Of a stretch of 64,000 nt of DNA, positions 54,858-62,228 are shown piece by piece (the first letter of the stretch is position 1; each line of letters opens with the position of its first letter). The stretch is from Sphingobacteriia bacterium (GTDB lineage Bacteria; Bacteroidota; Bacteroidia; Bacteroidales; UBA7960): contig JAABRR010000009.1 of NCBI GenBank assembly GCA_011390785.1, positions 62,001 to 126,000 of the forward strand. The letters are read 5' to 3'. The notes under the pieces were generated by a model. That model was not told the DNA's origin, did no database searches, and saw nothing but the letters and a program-made list of their open reading frames with translations. Made by a program: the position numbers and the translations under genes.

Positions 54858-57800
54858 TTAATTCCATGCAAATATTTCCCTGTTCAGGGGTACTTTCTCC
54901 ATAAACGTGCTTTTAAGTTGCTCATCCTGAATTTTTTCAGCCCGTTCGGTTATAATGGATTTTGCCTTTTCTGCAAACTCTTTGGCTTTTTGGCTATCTC
55001 CCAAAGCATTTAAAATTATGGCATGATTAAACCAGGCCCGTTGCAGGTCTTCCACAACATCATAGCCGGATAGGATTTCGATTGCCTTTGATGAGAGTTC
55101 CATTGCGGAGTCTTTATTTCCCAATTCCAGTTCGGCCCTGGCCAGACCCGAAACATCCATCATTTCAAAGCTTTCTGTTTTTAGTTGCTGTCGAATAGCA
55201 ATTCCTTTTTTAAATTCTTTTCTGGCATCATCAGGTCTGTTCATTTCCAAAAATATATAACCTTTGTTGTTACACGTAAGTCCCATAATATAAGGCTGAC
55301 GGATAGTTTCGTTGATTGCATTGGCCTGTTGGTAAAACTCAAGTGCTTTTTCAGGATTACCACTCCACCATGATGCGGTTCCCAGGCTGTTGAGTGCTTT
55401 TCCCAGCCCTTTCTGGTCGTTGAGTTGGGTAAGAATTTGCCTGGTTTTGTTGAGATGGATAAAAGCTTCTTCTGACAAGCCCAGGCCCCGAAGGATTATG
55501 CCCATGTGGTTGTGAGCTTCAGCCAGATTGCGCGGGCTATTTGCCTTTTCAAACAGGATAAGAGCCTGCTTCAGACTTTCCATAGCAGGGATGTCCTGAA
55601 ATTTTTGCCATTGATTAATACCCATAGCCGAATAGCATCTGGCCATTTGTGCCGGCAAATGAACCTTTTCAAATAATGGGATGGCTTTTTTGAAAGAGTC
55701 AATAGCTTCATCAAATTGATCAATATGTCGCAAACACCATCCTTTGGCAACAGCTACTGATGCAAGGGCTGCATAGTCGTTGGGGTTGGTAAAATGATCC
55801 GATTTTTCGAAGTACCATAGTGCTTCTGCATATTCACCTTCATGCTGAAAAATTTCGCCAACATAAACAAGCATTTTCCAGGGTTGTACCGGCAGATCTT
55901 CATATTGAAGATATTTTTCGGCACTTTTTCGCGTAAGGGTTTTTAAGATATCTGCTTTTTCAGCACTACGGTAAGCCACCAGATCAAAATGACGGGCATC
56001 TTTACCACATAGAGAAATAAACAACGTATTGGTAACGAGCTCATCCAGTTCATTGGCAAGATTAGCCTGCTGAAGGTGTTGGGGCAGCATTTTCAGGGCA
56101 TAGGTTTGTTCAAAACCCTGCATATCGGGCCAGGATGAAAGGTAAGCTGCCCATTTTTCTGCGTATAAACGAGTGGATGTGATTATTGATAGTTGCAGGT
56201 ATTCTGCAAAACTAAAATGAAACAACCGGTAAAAAACAACGGAATCATCATCTTTATAATCGATCCCTTTTTCGTTTACGGGGATGGTATCAAGATACTG
56301 GCCTATGTAGCGGATACACCAATCGAAACGTAATGGACTTAGATTCAGGCATTCGCAAAGCTGATTGCGGGTAACAGGTTCCCGGGCGGTAAGAATGGCT
56401 CCCAAAACATCGTATATGTCTTGCAGTTTGTCAGGATCATCGGTAAATTTTTCTTTGAGCCTTTCAAAGTTGCCGTGATACCATTGGTTAAGGCTTTTGT
56501 TTTCCTTCAGGTAATTACTTATTTGATCTGCCGGCAAGTCATCTTCCAACATTGAAGTGCAGATTTGTTTTAAGAAGAGAAAATTCCATCGGGCCAGATC
56601 GGCTATTTCCTTTTGTTTGCTTAACGGAATTTTTTCACCCAGTTTTTCGGCCACAAACTGGTAAGCATCCTGTTTGTTTTCTTCGGTATCGGCTTTTAAA
56701 ACAAAGCTCTGATAATCTTCCCTTTGCGATAATTTCCCGGTAATGGTACTCTGTGGCCTGGTGCTTACAGCAAAATAGATTTGCGGGGGAATAAAACCGG
56801 GTAATATATCGGTAATGGTTTGTCCATCGCTGGCTGGCAAGGCTTCATCAATAGCATCGAGTACAATGTATTCTCTTTGCCCGGGTTTGAGCATGGCAGA
56901 GATGGTGTGAAGAAGATTTTCGAACTGCATGCGGGTATCTTTGGCACCGGTAGGTGGATTCTCATTTTCTATGTTGTATTTTTTAAGCAGGAAATGAAAC
57001 AGGCTCGATATACATTCATCAGGATCAGTTACATTGGAAGAAGCCCTGAAGAAGAAGTGTGGCGTACCTTGAGTCGGATCAATAAGATTGGCCATGACGG
57101 CTGATTTTCCAATGCCCGGTTCGCCCAGCAAAGTAAATACCCCTTTGTCGTTTTGGGCAAAAAACTCTTCAAAGCGCTCAAATACAAATTTCCGTCCGGT
57201 AATGTGTGAATATGAGTCGAGCAAAGCAGAAAAATTCCGTACATGTTTGTCTATCGATAGTACCGATGCATGAAAAGCATTAAAAACCTTAAGCAACATG
57301 GATTCCTGAAAAATTTTCTCGAGAATGACTATGGGTTTATCACTTGCTGTCCGCACACCAAGTTCATAATCAAGCATGTAAAGGTTTCTCTTTTTTTTGT
57401 TTTTCGAATAACTCTTCTGGCTGTCATAATACAGGAATGTGGGTTGGTTTTGCTCGTTACCGTTTTCAAGCATAAAAAACGGTTCTACTCCTAAAAACTT
57501 ATTTTGCAAAACAAAACCGGGCTTTCCAATATTTTCCGGGTTGTATTTTCCTTCAATAATAGAATGATTGATACCACTCCATTTTTTTGCAGAAGCTTCA
57601 TTCAATGGCTCAACAACTGGAAAATCGCCAAGAAACCGGGTTTGCAGCATAAGTTCCTGGAAAGGTTGTATCCTTTGTCCGAGTTCTTTTTTGTATTGTT
57701 TTTCTGAAAGTCTTGCTCCGTGGTGTATTTCATTTCGAAACTTCACAAAATCTATAAGCTGAAGCAGATGGGACGTTGGAGTTATTTTCTCTCCCTTGAT

Positions 57801-58385
57801 ATTGAAGAAAGTACCGAAAAGCTTTTGCGTTAATATATTGTCATCTTTTATTATATGCATTAACTGGTCGAGCATTGTAACCCAGGTTCCTGATGAAGGC
57901 CTGGCAAGATTTCGCAACAAAGCAATGTCATTATCATTACTTCTTTTGGGCGATTGCAAGTAAAGGCTCAGCCCGTATATCACGAAGCTTTTTAAACTCG
58001 CTTCAATAGCATCTTTATAGAAGGAAACCCTGTCCCACCAGGAGAAATTTCCCTTTAAACTTTCTTCCAGTTGCTTTATACGCCATGCTGCCGGATAGGG
58101 AAACTGATCGTACATGAATTCTTTTTTTTGTGGTTTTGCACCTGTCTTTCCGGGAATCGAAATGTCTTCTTCCAAGGTTTCCAATTGGGAAGTATCTCCT
58201 GAATTCCTTTTTAGCCAATCAATCTGCTCCATCAGGTATTTTCTGTCGGGTAAGGATTCAATACCCATTTCCAACAGATCGTATCTGTCTATATGTGGAA
58301 GGTATTCAAAAGTTACCTGGTGGTTGTTAAAATATTTGGCATATTTTTCTTTCCCGATTTGGGTGAGCCATTGGTAGATATCCAT
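54858..58385 (-). CDS. STAND ATPase: SAM, HEPN-like, NACHT and TPR domains
   Basis: 1175 residues, no signal or membrane segment. Residues 1-62 form a SAM domain (YQWLTQIGKEKYAKYF, YDLLEMGIESLPDRKYLME). Residues 95-255 are helical and contain RPSSGTW and FRNEIHHGA (217-222, RNxxxH), the catalytic pattern of HEPN ribonucleases. A beta-rich linker (280-380) precedes a NACHT/AAA ATPase with Walker A GEPGIGKS (421-428), Walker B EYIVLDAIDEA (505-515) and STRP (541-544). A winged-helix region follows (about 640-730), then six or more TPR repeats (840-1150). STAND proteins are switched on when the repeat end binds a ligand, and many prokaryotic ones defend against phage. Start: ATG at 58385, 143 bases from a divergent gene. 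The HEPN assignment is from a short motif. Confidence 0.8.
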   Translation of the reverse strand: MDIYQWLTQIGKEKYAKYFNNHQVTFEYLPHIDRYDLLEMGIESLPDRKYLMEQIDWLKRNSGDTSQLETLEEDISIPGKTGAKPQKKEFMYDQFPYPAAWRIKQLEESLKGNFSWWDRVSFYKDAIEASLKSFVIYGLSLYLQSPKRSNDNDIALLRNLARPSSGTWVTMLDQLMHIIKDDNILTQKLFGTFFNIKGEKITPTSHLLQLIDFVKFRNEIHHGARLSEKQYKKELGQRIQPFQELMLQTRFLGDFPVVEPLNEASAKKWSGINHSIIEGKYNPENIGKPGFVLQNKFLGVEPFFMLENGNEQNQPTFLYYDSQKSYSKNKKKRNLYMLDYELGVRTASDKPIVILEKIFQESMLLKVFNAFHASVLSIDKHVRNFSALLDSYSHITGRKFVFERFEEFFAQNDKGVFTLLGEPGIGKSAVMANLIDPTQGTPHFFFRASSNVTDPDECISSLFHFLLKKYNIENENPPTGAKDTRMQFENLLHTISAMLKPGQREYIVLDAIDEALPASDGQTITDILPGFIPPQIYFAVSTRPQSTITGKLSQREDYQSFVLKADTEENKQDAYQFVAEKLGEKIPLSKQKEIADLARWNFLFLKQICTSMLEDDLPADQISNYLKENKSLNQWYHGNFERLKEKFTDDPDKLQDIYDVLGAILTAREPVTRNQLCECLNLSPLRFDWCIRYIGQYLDTIPVNEKGIDYKDDDSVVFYRLFHFSFAEYLQLSIITSTRLYAEKWAAYLSSWPDMQGFEQTYALKMLPQHLQQANLANELDELVTNTLFISLCGKDARHFDLVAYRSAEKADILKTLTRKSAEKYLQYEDLPVQPWKMLVYVGEIFQHEGEYAEALWYFEKSDHFTNPNDYAALASVAVAKGWCLRHIDQFDEAIDSFKKAIPLFEKVHLPAQMARCYSAMGINQWQKFQDIPAMESLKQALILFEKANSPRNLAEAHNHMGIILRGLGLSEEAFIHLNKTRQILTQLNDQKGLGKALNSLGTASWWSGNPEKALEFYQQANAINETIRQPYIMGLTCNNKGYIFLEMNRPDDARKEFKKGIAIRQQLKTESFEMMDVSGLARAELELGNKDSAMELSSKAIEILSGYDVVEDLQRAWFNHAIILNALGDSQKAKEFAEKAKSIITERAEKIQDEQLKSTFMEKVPLNREIFAWN

Positions 58386-58528
58386 ATTTATTGGTATTTA
58401 TTTTCCTTAATTGGCGTTTTTTTGCAAGCATTAATTAACAAATTTACACAACTAATAAAATATAAGTGCCGTTAAGCAAAGTTTTTTGTAATTTGGGCAA
58501 AAAATATTCTGTTAATAAAAGAAATGTG
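58386..58528. promoter_or_regulatory. Shared divergent promoter region of the ATPase and membrane-protein genes
   Basis: 143 AT-rich bases lie between the start of the minus-strand STAND ATPase and that of the plus-strand membrane protein. Promoters of both must lie here or overlap the gene starts. No clean TAnnTTTG box is evident on the plus strand. Confidence 0.4.
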
Positions 58529-59815
58529 ATGGATCAGGTAGCTGAAACGATTCCCAAACAGGCCTATACAATTTTTTGCAGTGCTTTCCGGTACAATGAG
58601 AAAAACTCACGTACCGCAGAACCTGAGTGTTTGATGCCCTGGCAGGCCCATGTATTCAGAGATAATCAGCCTAATACCCGCTATGATGATATTTCTGCTC
58701 TTAAAAGCAAGGAACTGGAGGCTGATTTTCGCGATTATTTTTATGGATCCTTCACTGATTGTTTGCTTGGGAAAAGCTTTAAACTTCCCGAGTCTTTACT
58801 TCCCGCCTATACATGCCCGGTAAAGCAGATACTGGCCACCTGTTCGCATGAGATGGAAGTAAGTTATATTGACTATTATTTGTTTCCTAATAATATAGGT
58901 ATAGTTGCATTCAAGGTGAATTATCAGCAGAAGTCTTTCGATGATATATCTTTTCTTATCAATAAAATCCGCTCATTAGATCATTCGGATATGTTATTTG
59001 CCCGTAAAAATCTCCCCTTTATTGTGGAAGAAGCGCTAATGAATGGCAATAAGTTCAAATCTTTTACGGTAATTGAACATGATCTGAACTTTTCTTCAAA
59101 TTATTCTGCTGATCAATTGTTGTTTGATATGGCTACCTGCTCGCCGGTGGGTGCCGCCGCAGGTAAAGGGAAAGTTCCATTGCTGCAGCCATCCGAACAG
59201 TATTTTAATGAAACAATCACCAACAACAAGATATCAGTATTTGAAAATTGGTCAGCATTGGCATTGTTCGATACCTTTACTGTTTTGCATAAGGGAAGCG
59301 TTTACAATTATAACTGGGAAACCAAATATTTCAGGTTTATTTATGTATTAACACTTTATGCCAAGAATTATCTGATAGAATTGAACCGGGTTTTTCATGA
59401 TCCTTTGGATAATAATCTTTATGAGAATGATTTTTATACCTTCGACAGGGATTTCAATTTTGATCAGATTTCCTATAACTTTCTTCCCCAATACATTTAT
59501 GAGCAAATCAGAAAAAGCTTAAACCTTGATAAGGAATCAGAAAAGCTAAAAATTGCTATTGATCGCGACACAGCGGTAAAGGATAAAATACACAAGGCAA
59601 GGGAAGAAGAGAATGAAAAACGGATTAATACGGCTCTTTTAATCGTTGCTTTTTTGGCCATAGTTTCTGCCGTTTGGGATGGCTCAGAATGGGCTGCCAG
59701 TGTGTTTGGCCTGGAAAGAAGCTTGTTGTACAGTGCCCTAAGCAGTGCTTTTATGGTAGTTATTGTTGTAACGATAATTATTCTGTTGAGAAGGAAATAT
59801 GGAAAAGCAAAATAG
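58529..59815 (+). CDS. Unrecognised protein with CorA-like C-terminal topology (two membrane helices)
   Basis: 428 residues from the ATG at 58529; GTG codons at 58526 and 58466 are alternative starts. A large soluble part (1-325) mixes strands and helices (QAYTIFCSAFRYNEKN, SYIDYYLFPNNIGIVAFKV). A long charged helix (325-367, ending REEENEKR) runs into TM1 (about 368-384), a short loop (WDGSEWAASVFGLER) and TM2 (402-421) with a basic RRKYGKAK tail. This is the layout of CorA-type channels, but the GMN signature of Mg2+ transporters is absent. The gene overlaps the next one by 17 bases and is divergent from the STAND ATPase. It could be a membrane effector; no function is established. Confidence 0.75.
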   Translation: MDQVAETIPKQAYTIFCSAFRYNEKNSRTAEPECLMPWQAHVFRDNQPNTRYDDISALKSKELEADFRDYFYGSFTDCLLGKSFKLPESLLPAYTCPVKQILATCSHEMEVSYIDYYLFPNNIGIVAFKVNYQQKSFDDISFLINKIRSLDHSDMLFARKNLPFIVEEALMNGNKFKSFTVIEHDLNFSSNYSADQLLFDMATCSPVGAAAGKGKVPLLQPSEQYFNETITNNKISVFENWSALALFDTFTVLHKGSVYNYNWETKYFRFIYVLTLYAKNYLIELNRVFHDPLDNNLYENDFYTFDRDFNFDQISYNFLPQYIYEQIRKSLNLDKESEKLKIAIDRDTAVKDKIHKAREEENEKRINTALLIVAFLAIVSAVWDGSEWAASVFGLERSLLYSALSSAFMVVIVVTIIILLRRKYGKAK

Positions 59816-60380
59816 GATTTTTACCCCTGAACGGCAATATCATTGTTTATTGCATTTTTCGGAAGTTCCGGAAGATTATTTGATCGAATTGTGCAAAATC
59901 ACCGGCCATTCGCTTGCAGAAGCTCATGAACTGATGAATGCACCCGGCAGTAAATTTCAGGTCAATTGGATTGAGAGCCCCCTTTCTCTCTGGGAAAAGC
60001 TACCTGAGTTCGCTCAATTTATTGTAAGAGAGCAGGTTCGAAAAGATGGAAACAAGCATATTGCGTTTAATTTTCCTAAAAAGTTATACCCCACCGGTAT
60101 TGGGTTTGACGGTATTATTGCCAAAGATCAACTCCCTTCCAACTTGCTTACGCGTATTCAGTATGTGCTACGCAATGGTTTTGAAGTTGCTACTGTTAAA
60201 ATAGATAACACGCCAGTAACTTATGAGTTGCATCTGATAATGGGTTCTGGAAATCCGGAATCTGTAATCACTATGTTTCCCGGAACCTATGCCCCTCCTT
60301 TTCCCAAAAAGGAGTTTCAAACAGAAGAGGATTTTTTGAATAACATGTCCTTCTGGGAAAATCATTTGATGGTTTTATAG
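59799..60380 (+). CDS. Unrecognised 193-aa protein, possible BECR-type RNase domain at the C-terminus
   Basis: 193 residues, overlapping the membrane-protein gene by 17 bases, so the two are translationally coupled. The N-half is helical (EDYLIELCKITGHSLAEAHELM, PEFAQFIVREQVRK). The C-half (about 98-170) reads PTGIGFDGIIAKDQL, then ELHLIMGSG and SVITMFPGTYAPPFP. The ending T-x-F/Y-P-G and its position after two strands remind me of Barnase-EndoU-ColicinE5/D-RelE-like toxins, but no catalytic set can be assigned by eye. It has no signal or membrane segment. It may be the toxin, the inhibitor or an accessory part of the cluster. Confidence 0.6.
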   Translation: MEKQNRIFTPERQYHCLLHFSEVPEDYLIELCKITGHSLAEAHELMNAPGSKFQVNWIESPLSLWEKLPEFAQFIVREQVRKDGNKHIAFNFPKKLYPTGIGFDGIIAKDQLPSNLLTRIQYVLRNGFEVATVKIDNTPVTYELHLIMGSGNPESVITMFPGTYAPPFPKKEFQTEEDFLNNMSFWENHLMVL

Positions 60381-60601
60381 AAATTGGCCCTGAACTAATA
60401 CTTTTCGAAGACTTGTCCCGCTAAGAATAAACTGAGTTTGGTACATGGTAATCAATCAAGGTGCTTTTCCCGGTTTGCCTGGCGCCTCAGAAGAAAATGC
60501 TTTCTGCATCCGAATTTATAAATATTTGCTTTTTGGTGCACATACCAGAATAGTGAAAGGGTATTAGAATTATTCAAAATACTATGCAAATTTAAAACCA
60601 T

Positions 60602-60629
60602 ACTTTAAATATACATGTGAATTTAAAGT
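60602..60629. repeat. Inverted repeat, possible operator
   Basis: ACTTTAAAT and ATTTAAAGT are perfect 9-base inverted arms with a 10-base spacer, a geometry suited to a dimeric regulator. An ACTTTAGA half-like site follows at 60633. It is AT-only in most positions, so chance is possible. Confidence 0.35.
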
Positions 60630-60799
60630 AGCACTTTAGATTTTCATGATTTAAATGATCCGGAATTATTTTGTAAGTGGATTTGTATAAACCGGATTTT
60701 TTTGGGGGCTGAATGAAATTTAGCTTCGCTGAGCTCCCTTTGGTTGTTTTCAATTTCGCTTTTTTTATGATGTAGCACGAATCAAAATTTATTTTTATT

Positions 60800-60847
60800 G
60801 CGCTGTCACCAGATTATTTCCTCCGGTTTGCCTTTCGTGGACAGCGC
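60800..60847. repeat. Long-loop inverted repeat
   Basis: GCGCTGTC (60800-60807) and GACAGCGC (60840-60847) are perfect inverted arms enclosing 32 bases, GC-rich within AT-rich DNA. Confidence 0.5.
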
Positions 60848-60884
60848 ACTGTTCACATTGTTCGCCATTAACTAAAAAGATTAT

Positions 60885-60971
60885 CACCCCTAACGGGGCT
60901 GGGAGCAATGAATTACAGAACAAGTCAGTCAAATTGGTTTTCTTTTCCATTGCCGTCAGTTTTAACTGACG
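60885..60971. repeat. Second REP-like two-hairpin element
   Basis: Hairpin CCCC-TAAC-GGGG (60887-60898) is followed by GCAATG (60905-60910), which pairs with CATTGC (60948-60953), and then by a perfect 8-bp hairpin CGTCAGTT-TT-AACTGACG (60954-60971). The order hairpin, inner stem, hairpin is the same as in the element at 28567-28679 although the bases differ. Confidence 0.55.
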
Positions 60972-61205
60972 AATTAAAATGTGCACAACACCAGAGCGGG
61001 ACTTTTGTCCCATTACAAATAAGTTTATCAAAAAAAAGCCATAAATAAATATCTTTTATTTTTCAAAAGTCATTTTTTACTGTATCATTGTGTTCGTTTT
61101 GACGGCAGATCATAAATGCCAGTTAAACAGAATAAATAAGATTAGGGTTCGTCTTATAGGAAATAATTTCTTTTACTTCAATGATGACAAAAAACAGCCA
61201 ACAAA

Positions 61206-62009
61206 ATGATCAACAAACAAAAATGGTACGATATTATCTTCGGAAGTGACACCCCGGCTGGTAAGAGGTTTGATGTAATATTGCTTTGGGTGATCGCATT
61301 AAGTGTTCTTACGGCCATGTTTTAAAGTGTGCCCGGCATGTCTTCCCAACTGAAAAGAGTGCTTTTGATTGCTGAATGGTTTTTTACTATACTTTTCAGC
61401 ATCGAGTATTTTGTGCGTATATACATAAGTCGCAAACCACACAAATATATTTTCAGCTTTTGGGGTATTATCGATTTTGTGGCTATTCTGCCTTCCTACA
61501 TCAGCTTGTTCTTTTTTGGCTATCAGTACCTGCTGATTGTGCGTATTGTTCGCATGCTCAGGGTATTTCGGGTTTTAAGGATGGTAAGGTTTAGCAGCGA
61601 AGCACAAACCTTGCTCACTGCCCTGAGGGCAAGCATGTACAAAATTGGAATATTCTTTTTTGCAGTCATTTGTATTGTTGTAATTCTTGGTACGTTGATG
61701 TATGTGGTAGAAGGGCCGGAGAACGGCTTTATCAGTATTTTCCAGGGAATCTACTGGGCTATTATCACTATTACTACTGTGGGGTATGGTGATATTGTTC
61801 CCACTACAGTGTTGGGTAAGGTCATATCATCGGTTTCCATGATGATTGGCTACGCCATTTTAGCTGTGCCCACCGGCATAGTAACGGTGGAAATGTCGCG
61901 CAGTGTAAACAACAGCAACACTTGCTCCCATTGTGGCTTTGGAAACAGTCCGGTTGCCAACTACTGTAACCACTGCGGAACGCAGCTTAATACAGAAAAG
62001 AGTGAATGA
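61206..62009 (+). pseudogene. Voltage-gated K+ channel gene interrupted by an in-frame stop
   Basis: The frame from ATG 61206 reads MINKQKWYDIIFGSDTPAG, then the S1 helix FDVILLWVIALSVLTAMF, then TAA at 61323-61325, and continues SVPGMSSQLKRVLLIAEWFF in the same frame to 62009. Homologous channels have LESVP-type wording here, so a Glu codon to TAA change explains it. Downstream are S2-S4 with regularly spaced Arg (RIVRMLRVFRVLRMVRF), the pore with selectivity filter TVGYGD, S6, and a C-terminal zinc ribbon (CSHCGFGN, CNHCGTQL). A restart at GTG 61329 would make a 226-residue protein lacking S1. It is a recent pseudogene, a read-through gene or a sequencing error. Confidence 0.8.
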
Positions 62010-62065
62010 TTTATCGTTTATTTTCAACTATCATTGTTGTCGGATTGCTTGTTATAACTTGCAGG

Positions 62066-62100
62066 CCCTACTCTCCCTTTGAAGGGGGACTGGGGGGATG
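62066..62100. repeat. Short GC-rich dispersed repeat
   Basis: CCCTTTGAAGGGGGA here matches the reverse complement of the near-palindrome at 28466-28481. Such CCCTTTGAAGGGGG elements in intergenic DNA are common in Bacteroidota; two copies in one window fit a dispersed repeat. Confidence 0.45.
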
Positions 62101-62228
62101 TTTTTCACACGTAGAAATTCTTAATACATCCTCTGACCCCGTTGGCTTCGCAAAAAGTTACGGTTCAAAACAATACCTTTTGCCTGCGTGTTACCAATTT
62201 GATTAATTCGCAACAAAATCACCAGGCA

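Larger units (their letters stand above)
60381..61205. other. Long intergenic region rich in inverted repeats
   Basis: 825 bases without a credible gene. It holds an inverted repeat at 60602-60629, an 8-bp long-loop hairpin at 60800-60847 and a REP-like element at 60885-60971. A minus-strand frame at 60795-61031 crosses both hairpin elements and has no coding character. Confidence 0.6.

Noticed and set aside
60795-61031. 78-codon minus-strand frame in the gap before the channel gene
   Set aside because: It crosses the hairpin elements, which would constrain the sequence as structure, and its composition is not protein-like.
62006-62206. 66-codon frame after the K+ channel gene, with a lipoprotein-like start
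   Set aside because: It runs across the GC-rich dispersed repeat, its second half overlaps in another frame the probable helicase leader, and it has no family resemblance.
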